Shown piece by piece: positions 27,281 to 51,714 of a stretch of 64,000 bases of DNA. Source of the stretch: Ephydatia muelleri. Its lineage: Eukaryota > Porifera > Demospongiae > Spongillida > Spongillidae. Position 1 is the stretch's first letter. The number at the start of each line of letters is the position of its first letter. The position numbers and the translations under genes were made by a program. Under the pieces are notes generated by a model, which saw nothing but the letters and a program-made list of their open reading frames with translations, was not told the origin of the DNA and searched no databases. The stretch spans positions 4,335,533-4,399,532 of the forward strand of contig JABACO010000015.1 in the NCBI GenBank assembly GCA_013339895.1. Direction: 5' to 3'.

Positions 27281-30200
27281 ATGGCGCTCGTTTGTTCAAG
27301 TAAGCATTGTAGCTATTTTGTTTGGAAAACTTGCTGCGATACTTATGCTCTTTTTGCAGTTAGCAATGAAGTCCCGGAGGAACCAGTACTGTCGCCTGTT
27401 TCGAATCACGTGTTTGAGAGGCGGTTAGTGGTGAAGTACATTAACGACAACGGAACAGACCCAATAAATGGCGAGGCACTCTCTGTTGACCAGCTACTGG
27501 AAATAAAAGGTATTGCCTTAATGTCAATCATTTGATCTGTACAACTGCGAAATGGTCATTTGGGGCGGTGTACATTCTATTTAGCGCACTTAGCACGTGG
27601 GTCATCACATTTCATTTGCAGTGAGCGCGGTGGTAAAGCCACGTCCACCTTCTGCAACCAGTATCCCTGCAATTTTGAAGCTCTTGCAGGATGAGTGGGT
27701 AAGAACTATTCCTTTCACGATATTTCAACTGTACTTTGGCACCAGTGATGCGTATCATGTATTCATACCTTGATTTCAAAATGAAAAAGAGTTTAAACCT
27801 GAGGTGCCTATTCGTACTGTGAGTGCCGGTTAATATTATTGTACTTTGCACTTCGTGCACGATCGCGGATGTTTTACGTTTTTTCATTGCAGGACGCTTG
27901 TATGTTGCACAGCTTTACACTGCGACAGCAGCTGCAAACAGCAAGACAAGGTAGGGATATTCGCTTTTACAACACACGTTACTTTTTTTTTTCCGCACAC
28001 TCTATAGAATTGTCTCATGCTTTGTATCAGCACGATGCTGCTTGCAGAGTGATAGCGCGCCTTACCAAAGAGGTAACAGCTGCAAGAGAAGGTAGGTATC
28101 TGCGATAGAGGTGTTTATAAAAATCATAGCGTACGCAAATGATTGACCTTACCTTTTCAGCCCTGGCTACCTTAAAGCCTCAAGCAGCTGGCTTTGTTCC
28201 CACTCTGAGGGAAGGTACTGAAGGTGTTGCAACCATACCCACGCGAACTGACGCCATGGAGACTGAGGTACGTGCCTGGTGGTCTCTACGGCTATTCTCT
28301 GTATTTCCAGGAGTGTGTATCAGTGATGACTCTGTTTGCTTGAATGACAATGAGAGCTCTTTTTACCATCAAATTCTGAGATACATGTGGAGTACCATAA
28401 TCTTCTGTTCATTTGATCTATATATAAGTACTCACCTAGTCCCTATTTTCTCTGTAGGTTGCACCTGGTGAAATGACGGAAGAGATTTTGTTGAAGGTAC
28501 ATTTGTTTCTTTAGAGCAGGATTTACACTGGTGCTTTGTAGTTGCAAGAAACAGCTGCTATGCTTACTGCAGAAAGGAAGAAGGTACAGCCAAATGCCAG
28601 AAGCGCTTTTAAGTCATTGAAAGGTGTTTTACTCTACAGAGAGGCAAGAAGGCACCAGAGGACCTCAACAGCGCTGAAAATATTGCCAATTTCCAGCAGC
28701 TGTCCAGTCATCCTGTAAGGATAAAATATGTGACTGTTGCTTATTGTTTGGTTGCTTTCATTTTGCATTCTTAATATCATTATGTTAATCTTGATACATT
28801 GCTAATCGCATCTCCAATTTTCACTTCTTGAAATCAGGGGCTTCACAGTGCCAGTGTGCCTGGTATTTTGGCCCTCGATCTTTCAGGCGACTCAAGTCGA
28901 GCTCTTACAGGTGACGATGCATGGCAAATCATCATTTTGTTCTTCATCATTAAATTACAATTCAAGGTGGGGCTGACAAGAATGCTGTTGTCTTCCACAA
29001 GGAGTCTGAGCAGGTGATTGCTGTCCTTAAAGGGCACACTAAAAAAATCTCTGGAGTGGTGTACCATCCAAAGGAGGTAGCTGGGGTTTTTTTTTCTCTT
29101 TTTTTTTTCAGTTGTCATATTATTCCACTCATTCATTTTGTAAAGGATGTTGCTATCACCTCATCGGCAGATGCAACTATTCGTGTCTGGGCTGTTGGTA
29201 CCAGCTCATGCCAGCAGGTTGTCAAGGTAATGTGATCTGTGCTAACAGCTTGGAGATGTGCATTTCTTAGTTGTGTCAGTGATGAACAAAACATAAGTGA
29301 ATTTAACCCTGTGACATTTTTTTTACCATCAAATTCTGAGACACTTTTTTTTGTTTTGCGTGGGAATTGTATTCAATGTAGTGTGTTACTATCCTCTATC
29401 TTCTGCCACTGTTATTTTGTAGGCACACGATGGGCCAGTTACAGGGATCAGTTTACATCCTACAGGCAAGTGTGCATATTGAGGGCTGATGGATCTTATT
29501 TGAAGTTCTGTCTGTATTTTTCAATCCAGGAGATTATTTGCTTAGTGCTGCAAATGATGAAGTATGTTTGTCTCATTTTAACTCAAAACATTGTTGTTTC
29601 ATGTTTCAATTTCTTCTGTTTAGTTTTGGGCATTTTCAGACATCAACACAGGACAGGTGATAAGCAAAGCCAATGATCCAACTTCTCCAGTTGGTCAGTG
29701 CAACTGAATATTTGCAACATGCTACTGTTATGACTTCATTTAAATTCCTTTAGCACTGACGTGTGCACAGTTTCACCCCGATGGGTTGATCTTTGGCACA
29801 GGTACTGCTGACAGGTTAGTAAACAATTATTGATCAATAGATGCTTCAGTGGCAACTAAAAATTACGTATGCATTCTTTTGGGGAAGGGGGACATAGGTT
29901 ACAAATTGCTCTCCTTATATTCTCATTCTCCCCTTATGTGAAACTTTTTCCCTATAAGTTTTTGAATGACATCTTTTTATGCAGCATCATCAAAATTTGG
30001 GACCTCAAGGAACGTGCCAATGTGGCAAACTTCTCTGGGCACTCTGGACCCATTACAAGCATATCATTCTCTGAAAATGGGTTAGTTGGTTCTGTTTTTG
30101 TAACCGCTGTGATTTATGTTTGTTGGCTTAAATCTTCAGCTACTATTTGGCCACAGCTGCAAATGATGCAACATTGAAACTCTGGGACCTTAGGAAGTTG

Positions 30201-30748
30201 AAAAATTTCAAAACCATCAACCTTGACGAAAACTATCAGGTAACTTAGGGAGGGGAGGGAGTAAGGAAAGGATTAAAGTAGTCGCATAATCCATTTCTAA
30301 CACACCACACACTTGCACATAACATTTTAATAAGGTACATCACTCTTTGGGAAGACACTTGCTTACAGTGAAATATTTGAGCCGTTGCCTTCTTCAATTT
30401 GCTGTACAGGTGCAGTACTTGACATTTGACCAAACTGGTACTTATCTAGCTGTCGGGGGAACAGATGTGCAGTAAGTGTGTGTGGCCTAGCTGTGTGTAA
30501 CATATCTCCAAGAAGCAATCTTTGGTTGCAGGATTTATCTGTGCAAGCAGTGGAATATGATAAAGCAGTTTACAGGCAAGTTTAACACATCTGAGGAACC
30601 ATCAGTTATGTAGCCTATTGTCACGCCTCCTCCCCTCTTTACAGAGCACACTGGTCTTGTGATGGGCGTCAAATTTGGTATCAACAGTTCGTTCTTGGCA
30701 TCAGCTGGCATGGATCGTCACCTCAAATTTTTTGGATTGCCTGCATAA
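27281..30748 (+). CDS. PRPF19: Pre-mRNA processing factor 19 (PRP19), U-box E3 ligase
   Basis: About 21 small exons joined by introns mostly of 50-200 bp give roughly 500 residues. The first exon encodes only MALVCS. The U-box follows ([20 protein letters not shown], then [20 protein letters not shown]), then the Prp19 helical/coiled-coil region ([35 protein letters not shown]), a linker with [15 protein letters not shown], and seven WD40 repeats ending with [14 protein letters not shown]. Human PRPF19 matches along the whole length. The protein is the core of the NTC/Prp19 complex for spliceosome activation and acts in the DNA-damage response as a ubiquitin ligase. The last codon GCA precedes TAA at 30746-30748. 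Confidence 0.96.
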
Positions 30749-31440
30749 ACATTTCATCTGTGTCTATTAACTTCAAAGATATAGTTATGCCTTCTTTTTT
30801 TTTCCCCTTATACTTTGCATACAGCATTACCGTTTGTTTGTATGTTCGTATAACAGCAAGAACCCACATGCATGTGCATGTTTCGGATTTTGAACTTTCG
30901 AATAGTGAAAGCAACCAATTCTATTGGGGTTCACGTGACTTGAAGTTTTACAGACCAAGATTACCATCAGTTGTTGTATACCCTGACGTTTCACGAGACT
31001 TGAAGTCTTACAGACCATAGATTACCATCAGTTGTTATATACCCTGATGTTTGAGGGAAGGATCTTGTAGGGCAGGCCTGTAGCAAAAGCCCAGCTCTAC
31101 TCATTTGTCATGTGACAAGTCCTCCCTGAAGGTAAAGATTCTGCTCCCCAGCACTATGAACAACTTGCAGCTGTCCTTGTATGCAATATGGCTGTAAAGA
31201 CATGGAAGCTTGCACATACATGGTCGAAAAACTCTCAAATTGAGGAACATCATCATATTCCATACATAATTGACAGTTGAAGTTGAATGTGTTTATCTGT
31301 GTGCACAGCTCCTAGATCACATACTCTTATACATGTGGGCTGTTGGAGATGGGTGTTGTGTGTGCATTAAATATTATAAGTAGAAGTCGTTATGCACCAA
31401 TGGCTGTTGGTGGTTTTATTTTTATTTTAATGATGCTCTA
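30749..31440. other. 3' flank of PRPF19 with a duplicated block of about 62 bp
   Basis: No gene is seen. At about 30928-31052 a block of about 62 bp (GACTTGAAG-TTACAGACCA, then GATTACCATCAGTTGTT and ATACCCTGA) is repeated twice in tandem. Confidence 0.6.
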
Positions 31441-31468
31441 ATGGAATCTTACGTACCCAAGTACCATT

Positions 31469-31470
<2 letters not shown>

Positions 31471-31508
<38 letters not shown>
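31471..31508. repeat. Poly-C run, about 38 bp
   Basis: Homopolymer C, intergenic; likely unstable in length. Confidence 0.93.
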
Positions 31509-31512
<4 letters not shown>

Positions 31513-33091
31513 AGAACCCTGGTGACATCATCACCTACACTCAGTTCCCATTGCTGCATGGTGGACATGATCTGGCTTCCAGTGCTAGTCCTCCTGCAAA
31601 CACAATTGACCTTGTACAGTCAGCAGGTACTTCCACCAGCATGAGGTAACCTCTTTGCTGTAAGGATTAACATCAGTGGTCCCCACTATATCTATTTCAA
31701 TGGGATTGTCGTTTGCAAAGATGACATATTTGGTACAGTTAAAGCATCTTGAATATCATACACAGTACTTGTACCATGCGGTCATAACTTGTGTGAGGCT
31801 ATTAGCTCTTCTGCTAGCCATGCACAAACATGTCCTCTAAAGAGATAGGAACCTCCGTTATCCTGCTATCCTTTGAATCAGAGGAGAGCTAGCTCAAACC
31901 TGTGGATGTCCCAATCTTTCAGTGATTTGGTCGTGGAAGACATAATGAAAGTTATTTGGATTCGTGATTAGTAGCCGCATTTCCACATTTTATGTTGACA
32001 GCTGTATCACGTTATTGGTGAAAAGCACATCTCAAAGTTCAGTCATAGATTGAAGACATTACGGAAGTTCAGTTGAATGTAATCTTATTGTATGACGAAA
32101 GGAAGGCGAAACAATTTTTAAAAACATAATCATTATTAGTGTCGACCAGTCACCTGACGTCACAGCCGCACACCATTCAAACCGAACGCACCCCTTGTAT
32201 GCGCCATATGCTTCGTGTATGGATTATATGTCCGCAACAGGCAAGTGGAGTCGACGCTTCGTTATCGTTTTTAAACTCTCTAGCTTAAAACTGTGCCTGT
32301 GTCGATATGAGGCTATTATGGTCTAGTCCTCGCATCAACAAAGATGCTGAAGGATAGCTGCCATCGATCATCGCACTACAATAATATAATACACGAGCGT
32401 ACGCATTTTGACCACGCCATGCTGGCTCAGTTAGTTTCGTTCCCAGACTGCTTATATTATAATAGGCCTCTGGCTAGTTCATGACGATCGAAAAGTAAAA
32501 AGACTACACCGATTTTGTAAAGAAAATAACTTTGCCGTCTCCTTTTAAGTAAGAGGGTCCTGGAGATTGAGGAAGTCAGCGTACATATACCGGCACGTGA
32601 TAATGGACGTTTTGACTAGAGGGCTGAAGCTAACAGAAAACAAAAGAAAGCAGTCAGTGTTTAATCTGAGTATGGATAGGCCTATACGAATGAGCACTAA
32701 CAGTTTGAATGACTTGAATGACCAAATCATCGTACTACTCGAACAGCGGAAGGTTTACTGACTGTCATGACCACCACTCAAGCAGTCTGAGTGCTATAGT
32801 AGCTAACAAGGAGATTGCATGAGCACAAGTTGGTGATGGCACATGTTGTGTTGAGAACCGAAGCTAAACGCTTTAAATGCAGGCTCCAGGTACTGCAATC
32901 TGCCCGAATGTGTGGTTGACATCTCTGTGGTCTGTGAACCTCAAAAACACATTCACGCTTCCCACTTCACAGTCACATCCCAACAACAACAAAAAAACGA
33001 GTAAAAGAACAACACAGTGGAAAGCTTGACAGAGTGAAAAAGGTAAAAGATGTCAAGCATCAAAGAGCAATGGTCCACAGCTAGGTGTGCA
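31509..33091. other. Intergenic region; one possible short frame at 32591-32761
   Basis: No recognised gene. A frame beginning at an in-frame ATG (32603) runs MDVLTRGLKLTENKRKQS and ends EQRKVY at 32761, about 52 codons, polar, with a possible splice donor GTTTAC near its end. It could be a first exon or a small protein, but nothing downstream supports it. Confidence 0.3.
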
Positions 33092-34675
33092 CTATGAACT
33101 GGTTGCTGCTATGTAGGCATAGTCCGCCTTGTTGTGCATCACTAGCTTGTTGTCCACAAAGTAGAAGCTATCAGACTTTGTCTCATAGGGATGCTCCACC
33201 AGTTCCTGTACTGTAGAGATGGTAGGAAAAAGAGGAGTAGGGGTGGGAGAGTGAGGGAACAAGGAGGATGGAGGGAGGAGGAGATAGGAGTGGGGGGAAG
33301 GAAGAGAGGAATGGAATGGTATGGAAATGACAATAAGTAAAAGAGTGTGAAGGAAGGATGTAAAGGTAAGGTAGGGGTGGAGGTGAGGGAGGAGGACGGA
33401 GGTTGATGGAGTGGGTATGGAGGTGAGGGAGTGGGTATGGAGGTGAGGGAGTGGGTATGGAGGTGAGGGAGTGGTCTATGGAGGTGAGGGAGGGATGTGG
33501 AGGTGAGGGAGTGGGTGTGGGAAGGTGAGAGAAGGGTGTGAGGGTGAGAGAAGGGTGTGAGGGTGAGGTGAGAAGTCACATGCCACATGAATCTGAAGTG
33601 GCATGTCCCCACCCCCTATCCCTGCCTACCACATTACTGATATCCTAATTAGCATCACCACTACAGCATCACCACTCACTCTCATCCTGTGTGAGTTGGG
33701 GCATGTCGTAGATATGTTCACAAGTGTTTGTACTGCTAGGAATGCAGTATCCAAAATCAAAGTCCACTGACTTCAGGCATTTTTTCCTGAAGAAGTGTCT
33801 CTCGATCATTCTGAACTTGTTCACTGGCTTGTCTCCAACTGTGAACTCAATCCTGCATGAATATTTGAAACTTATCAAAAATTATTTTCACAAGGCTGTG
33901 GTTTACTTCATGCCACATTCCTATACAGTGATCTCCAATAACAGTGATCTCCAATAACTACCTCCTCCCCCTCCCTTTGTTCCCACACAAGAGTTTGTCT
34001 GGTAGGCCATTGTCATGATATCACAGTTCATTTCAGAAGTCACTATCCATGTTAGGATGTCCCACACCATGTAAAGATGACATGTAGTGGCAGAGTCTTA
34101 TCCAAGCCAGTTCTGTGTACCCAACACATATACACACCCTCACACACCCTCACACACATGACACAACCTGGAAACTTACGTTGCGCCAACTCTCTTTAAG
34201 CAGAGAAATCCCACAGGGAATTGATATCTCACAAAGCGGGACGGCTCCGGTTTCTCCTGGCCGTTACCCGGATTTTCATTTTCGTCCGTTGCCTTGTTGA
34301 TTTCAAACAACACTTCCTGCGAATCCATGTCGCGTATCTTGAATCGAGTGAATTCGATATTGTAAACATTGGCAGCGGGACTACAGAGGTATTCTAGACG
34401 AACAGAAACGAACAGTTAGCGCCACCTCACATACACACTCACAAAAGGAAAACAAACGGGTAGTAACTTTCGCACCCTCTTTTTTATTCACCGCTACCTT
34501 TGGTGGCTTGGTCCAATAACATCACGTCTTCGGGAGTGATGTCTTTCCCGCTCAGCTCTTCCTCCGTCACCGTTTTCTTTGCCGCTTTAGCCTGCCTTGC
34601 AAGAAAGTTGTCCCCTTTGCTGCGACCGCCGCCTTGCCTACCAGCATTCCCCGTGGAGCCCGTTTTGCCGCTCAT
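33092..34675 (-). CDS. UNC119: UNC119 lipid-binding chaperone homologue
   Basis: Four exons give 684 nt (227 residues): 34498-34675, 34180-34393, 33680-33852, 33092-33210. The start is the ATG at 34675; the codon further upstream in frame is GTG. A charged, variable N-terminus precedes the PDE6D/UNC119 beta-sandwich: [90 protein letters not shown], ending NKADYAY. Human UNC119A is 240 residues. The protein binds N-myristoylated cargo and delivers it to cilia and membranes, with release by ARL3-GTP. It is divergent from the small gene at 34793. Confidence 0.96.
33235..33560. repeat. GGTGAGGGAGTGGGTATGGA minisatellite (polypurine)
   Basis: Strand-biased purine tract with tandem units of about 16-20 bp, in the last intron of UNC119. 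The repeat makes open frames on the minus strand that are not genes. Confidence 0.85.
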
Positions 34676-34792
34676 AGCCTCTCTATTTTTTTCCCCACCC
34701 ACTCTTTGCGAACTAACCTATACGCATGCATTAAAACACAACTGTGGTTCTGAATGACGTCAGTCGCTCCACGCATTGAATTTTGTAGTAAT
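34676..34792. promoter_or_regulatory. 117-bp divergent region between UNC119 and the 52-residue gene
   Basis: Opposed start codons lie 117 bp apart. It contains TGACGTCA (about 34754-34761), a perfect CRE/ATF-type palindrome that is a plausible shared control site. Confidence 0.5.
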
Positions 34793-34982
34793 ATGGCGTC
34801 TGAGGATAGGCGCATGAGCTCTGCAGACGTTAAGTATGCCGTTTCTCTGCTTTGTTCTTTTTAGAGTGTTCAGTGAAGCAGGTATCAGCGCGATCTTAAG
34901 CACTGCACGCTCGGCCTTGGATAGGACTGTCCGAAACACCAAGATCATCTTCAATCAAGCCGGGGAACTCCAAAAACATTAA
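34793..34982 (+). CDS. Two-exon gene for a 52-residue protein, unknown
   Basis: Exon 1 is 34793-34833 and exon 2 is 34865-34982; the 31-bp intron (AA then GTATGCC to TTTTAG) is very short. The joined frame is 159 nt and encodes MASEDRRMSSADVKVFSEAG, then an amphipathic helix (ISAILSTARSALDRTVRN) and ends GELQKH. It has no signal peptide or membrane segment. The ATG context, phase fit and the head-to-head position with UNC119 suggest a real gene. The family is not recognised. The intron is short even for this genome, so this model is tentative. Confidence 0.45.
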
Positions 34983-35211
34983 CTATTGTAGTCATCAGGA
35001 GCGTCGAAATGACCTGGAAGTACTAGGGGAAGACACTGTTCGAGGCTGAGATTAATAGCTACTGGTGTGCACGTTGCAAGACGCTTCACTCTTCGCGGAC
35101 CAAGGAGAGGATTGGGAGCTAGCCATCTCGTCCATCCCACACCGGCCCTCGAGATCTCAACGAGCTTTCGTCCGTCACCGAGGCGTGGTTGGTTCGATAG
35201 GACCCGCGTAA

Positions 35212-48512
<13,301 letters not shown>

Positions 48513-48734
48513 TATTTCAGTCACTTCTTTTACCCTTTTTTTTTTCTTTTCCTTTCTCTCCTCCCCCGCTGTTTGATCACTTTTGTACTCTCACTTGTTC
48601 TCTATCCAAATATAAACTCTATTTAAGCGAAGCGGGGGAACAAATTATTCGCAACTTCCTGTGTTGATACCTTATAACTTTCGGGTACAATTGCGGTTCA
48701 CCGTCATTGTAAACCACACAGTAACGATCGTGAC

Positions 48735-50870
48735 ATGGACATTACCTTCGAAACTGACAAGCTTCTCCAAGAGCTGGGCATAAGCAGCGGCAGCAGTGGA
48801 GCACCACCACCACCTCCCGCCTCACAGTCCGCACCTCCACCACCGCCACCACCAACTGCTTCTTCCGCACCTCCTCCTCCACCGCCTCCACCGCCACCTG
48901 CCGCCAAGGCCGTAAATCTCGCCAAGCCGAAAGGGGTCCAAGATGCGCGAAAAGAAATCGACGATTTGTTCGACTCGGTAATCAGTTTCGCGGGGAAAAC
49001 GTCCGCCACCAAAAAAGTTCCTCCTCCGGTGGCTCCGAAGCCCAACAAGAAGGTACACGTCAGCTCGTACACCATGCAGATCAAAAGCAAGGGACCCGCT
49101 CAGCCGGCTGCCGTCCCAGCACCCGCGCCTGCCAAAGCAGCGCCACCGAAAGAGGCTCCCATCGTGCGTCCCCCTGCGAAGGAGATCCCAGTGCGCGTGA
49201 CCCCCATCGCAGCTCCAGCGGTGGCGTCTTCCGTAGTGATACCTCCTCCTTCCACTGTCGCACCGACCCCAACACCAACGCCTAAGGTGCAGTCTCCGGT
49301 GAAGGAGCCGCCTCCTGTTTCGAAGCAACCTTCGCCCCCGCCTCCTCCCGCTCAGGAAGAACCCAAGGCCTCTCCGGCGCCTAGTGACGACGCGATGTCG
49401 TCTGGCGAAGGGAAGTCGAGCAACATGGCCGCTTACGGGCCGGGCCTCGAATCGTTCGAGGTGAACTGCATCGGCAACTTCCAGGTGTCTTGCCCGCATA
49501 CCGTGCGCGAGGAAGACCTGGAGATTGTCGCCACGGGACCGTCGGGCACCAAACCCGTGTCCGTCGAGCCACTGGGGAACGGCCAGTTCTCGTGCTCGTA
49601 CCAGCCCACGGTGGCCGGAGACCACGTCGTCTCCATCAAGGTGAACGGGGAGCACGTGCCGGGCAGCCCGTTCAAGGCCAACATCAGGTTTGCCGCGTAC
49701 ACGGACAAGTGCGCCGCCAGCGGGCCCGGGCTCCTCGCGGGAACGACCGACGCCCCTTGCCACTTCAACATAAAATCCAAGGAAGATGCCGGCTACGTTC
49801 GCTTGAGCATCCACATCGTCGGCCCTTCCAAAGCGGAACCCGTCTTGATGGTGGAAAACCCGCAGGATAATTCCGTTGACGTCACCTACCACCCAACCGC
49901 TCCGGGCGACTACACCATTCGCGTCCTGTGGGGTGAGGCCCACGTGAGAGGAAGCCCCTTTGTCGTTCCCGTCACGGGCACGAGCAAGAACGACCCCTCC
50001 AAGGTCAAGGTCAGCGGTCCCGGGCTGAGTGGCGGGAAGGTCGGGGAGCAGCTGAAGGTCTTTATCGAGGGCGAGGCCGGGGCAGGCCCAGGGCCCCTGG
50101 GGATCAAAGTGGTCGGTCCCTCGAAGCCCGTGATTGTGGCGGACGCAGAGTCGAGAGAGGAAGGTGTGGAGGTGACGGTCACCTGCCAGGACCCAGGGGA
50201 CTATCAGCTCATCCTCCAGTGGGGTAAGGAGGAGGTGCCCAGCAGCCCTTACACCATCAAGGTGACGGGGGAGGGTCGCAAGGTGAGGCCGGAACTGTGC
50301 ACGGCCTCGGGTGAGGGGGTGAGCAAAGGGGAGGTGGGGAAGAAGGCCCTCTTCAGCGTCCACATTCCGGACGATGCCGGCCCCGGGTCTCTGGGCGTGG
50401 CCGTTGCCGGGCCACACCCACCCAAACCCATCGAGATCACCAATCACCAGGATGGCCACATGGACGTCTCGTATTTCCCCATCGCCCCAGGCGAGTACAA
50501 GATCGACGTGACGTGGGCTGATCAGCACATAGCTGGTAGCCCCTTCACAGCCACCGTGGTGGGTAAGGCCATGAGGAACGCAAAATTGGTCGAAGCGAGC
50601 GGCCAGGCGACCAAGGAACCCATCAAGTGCAACCAGCTGGCCACCATTGTGGTGACCCCCAAGGAAGGGGCAGGGCCCGGACCCATGCGAGCCAAGCTGG
50701 AGGGTCCCGCCAAGGCAGACTTGCAGCTGTCCAGCAACCAGGACGGAACGATGCTCGTGTCGTTCCTGGCCAAGGAAGCCGGGACGTACAAGCTGTACCT
50801 GCTGTGGGGTGAAGGAGAGGATAGCGACATATGCGGGAGTCCTTTCGCCATAAAGGTGACCAAGAACTGA
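48735..50870 (+). CDS. Proline-rich protein with five filamin repeats and no CH domains
   Basis: Intronless, 711 residues. Residues 1-20 (MDITFETDKLLQELGISS) are acidic-helical. Residues 24-56 hold poly-proline runs of 5-10 Pro broken by Ala/Ser. A helix follows (DARKEIDDLFDSVISFAG), then a Pro/Ala/Lys-rich region up to about 230. Five filamin Ig-like repeats of about 95 residues occupy 235-711; each has a GPG or SG-G start and a G-SPF end (HVPGSPFKANI, HVRGSPFVVPV, VPSSPYTIKV, HIAGSPFTATV, DICGSPFAIKV). The poly-Pro runs could bind profilin or EVH1 proteins, and the filamin repeats membrane receptors or adaptors; this is inference. True filamins have two N-terminal CH domains and many more repeats. 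The frame is visibly GC-rich compared with its surroundings. It starts 222 bp after PHF12. Confidence 0.9.
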   Translation: MDITFETDKLLQELGISSGSSGAPPPPPASQSAPPPPPPPTASSAPPPPPPPPPPAAKAVNLAKPKGVQDARKEIDDLFDSVISFAGKTSATKKVPPPVAPKPNKKVHVSSYTMQIKSKGPAQPAAVPAPAPAKAAPPKEAPIVRPPAKEIPVRVTPIAAPAVASSVVIPPPSTVAPTPTPTPKVQSPVKEPPPVSKQPSPPPPPAQEEPKASPAPSDDAMSSGEGKSSNMAAYGPGLESFEVNCIGNFQVSCPHTVREEDLEIVATGPSGTKPVSVEPLGNGQFSCSYQPTVAGDHVVSIKVNGEHVPGSPFKANIRFAAYTDKCAASGPGLLAGTTDAPCHFNIKSKEDAGYVRLSIHIVGPSKAEPVLMVENPQDNSVDVTYHPTAPGDYTIRVLWGEAHVRGSPFVVPVTGTSKNDPSKVKVSGPGLSGGKVGEQLKVFIEGEAGAGPGPLGIKVVGPSKPVIVADAESREEGVEVTVTCQDPGDYQLILQWGKEEVPSSPYTIKVTGEGRKVRPELCTASGEGVSKGEVGKKALFSVHIPDDAGPGSLGVAVAGPHPPKPIEITNHQDGHMDVSYFPIAPGEYKIDVTWADQHIAGSPFTATVVGKAMRNAKLVEASGQATKEPIKCNQLATIVVTPKEGAGPGPMRAKLEGPAKADLQLSSNQDGTMLVSFLAKEAGTYKLYLLWGEGEDSDICGSPFAIKVTKN

Positions 50871-51315
50871 GCTGTTGTGTTGTCTCCCTCACACTGCATA
50901 GTTTGGCAAGCCATAACTGTGTAGTTTTTTTTGTGTCCTTTCATTAGAGCATCGATTCAGTTGAGTGTAAATTTTGGCAGTTACCTTTCCTTTTACGTGC
51001 ACATTCCTTGTAATCTCTGGTCTGTAAATGATTGCATTCCAGTTTTTTTTTATAGCCATATACGGTGTTGTGGTTGGCGACTTTGGCTGACCTCCAAAAC
51101 AAGACAGCTGCTCGACAATGCGTAGATACCAAACCCGATATTACCAAATACGGCACTCGGGCCGCATTGCTATCGCTGCGTGTACACGTTGGGTCTGAGG
51201 CCGAGACTATCCGCCCGTTGGTCTCGGCCAGTCGGCCCTAGACTCGTTGCCGTGGGGTGGGGGTGGGGCCATTCAAATTCAATGCCTGTTATGAAATTGC
51301 CCCCGCCCCGCCCCC

Positions 51316-51355
<40 letters not shown>

Positions 51356-51714
51356 CTAAGCTGAAACGGGTATATTATTTATATAGCTTAACTAGTAACA
51401 TTGCAGTAATGTTTATCGACATGTCATCAAAACGGTCTAAAGACTTCGCGTGTGAGGCACACCTCGTCGTCTGACTGTCCGTCGCGTTGACTGCGTGGGC
51501 GCGCATTTATCATATTTTTAAGATTATATAAGAGTTGGGATCGTTTCAGAATTTCTTCTCTGGTTATTACAACATCCGCTCTTGTGATGCAGACCTAATC
51601 ATGAAATTGTAGCCATTTGCTCTACAACACCCTTTATTAACCAAAAACCTATCATTCAAGAAGCATAATCATATTGGTGGCTCCCCATAAAAATTCAAAA
51701 CTACAGCATTGTTG
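50871..51714. other. Intergenic region with a (CA)n array at 51317-51353
   Basis: The 3' flank of the filamin-repeat gene (AT-rich, no clear poly-A signal chosen), then GC-rich sequence and a CA array. No gene is supported. Confidence 0.5.

Noticed and set aside
33142-33612. Pro/Ser/Thr-rich 156-codon minus-strand frame
   Set aside because: It overlaps the last UNC119 exon in the wrong frame and then follows the polypurine minisatellite of the intron.
48822-50528. A 568-codon frame antisense to the filamin-repeat gene
   Set aside because: The plus strand shows five clear filamin repeats; the antisense frame is a by-product of GC-rich codon use and has no recognisable domain.
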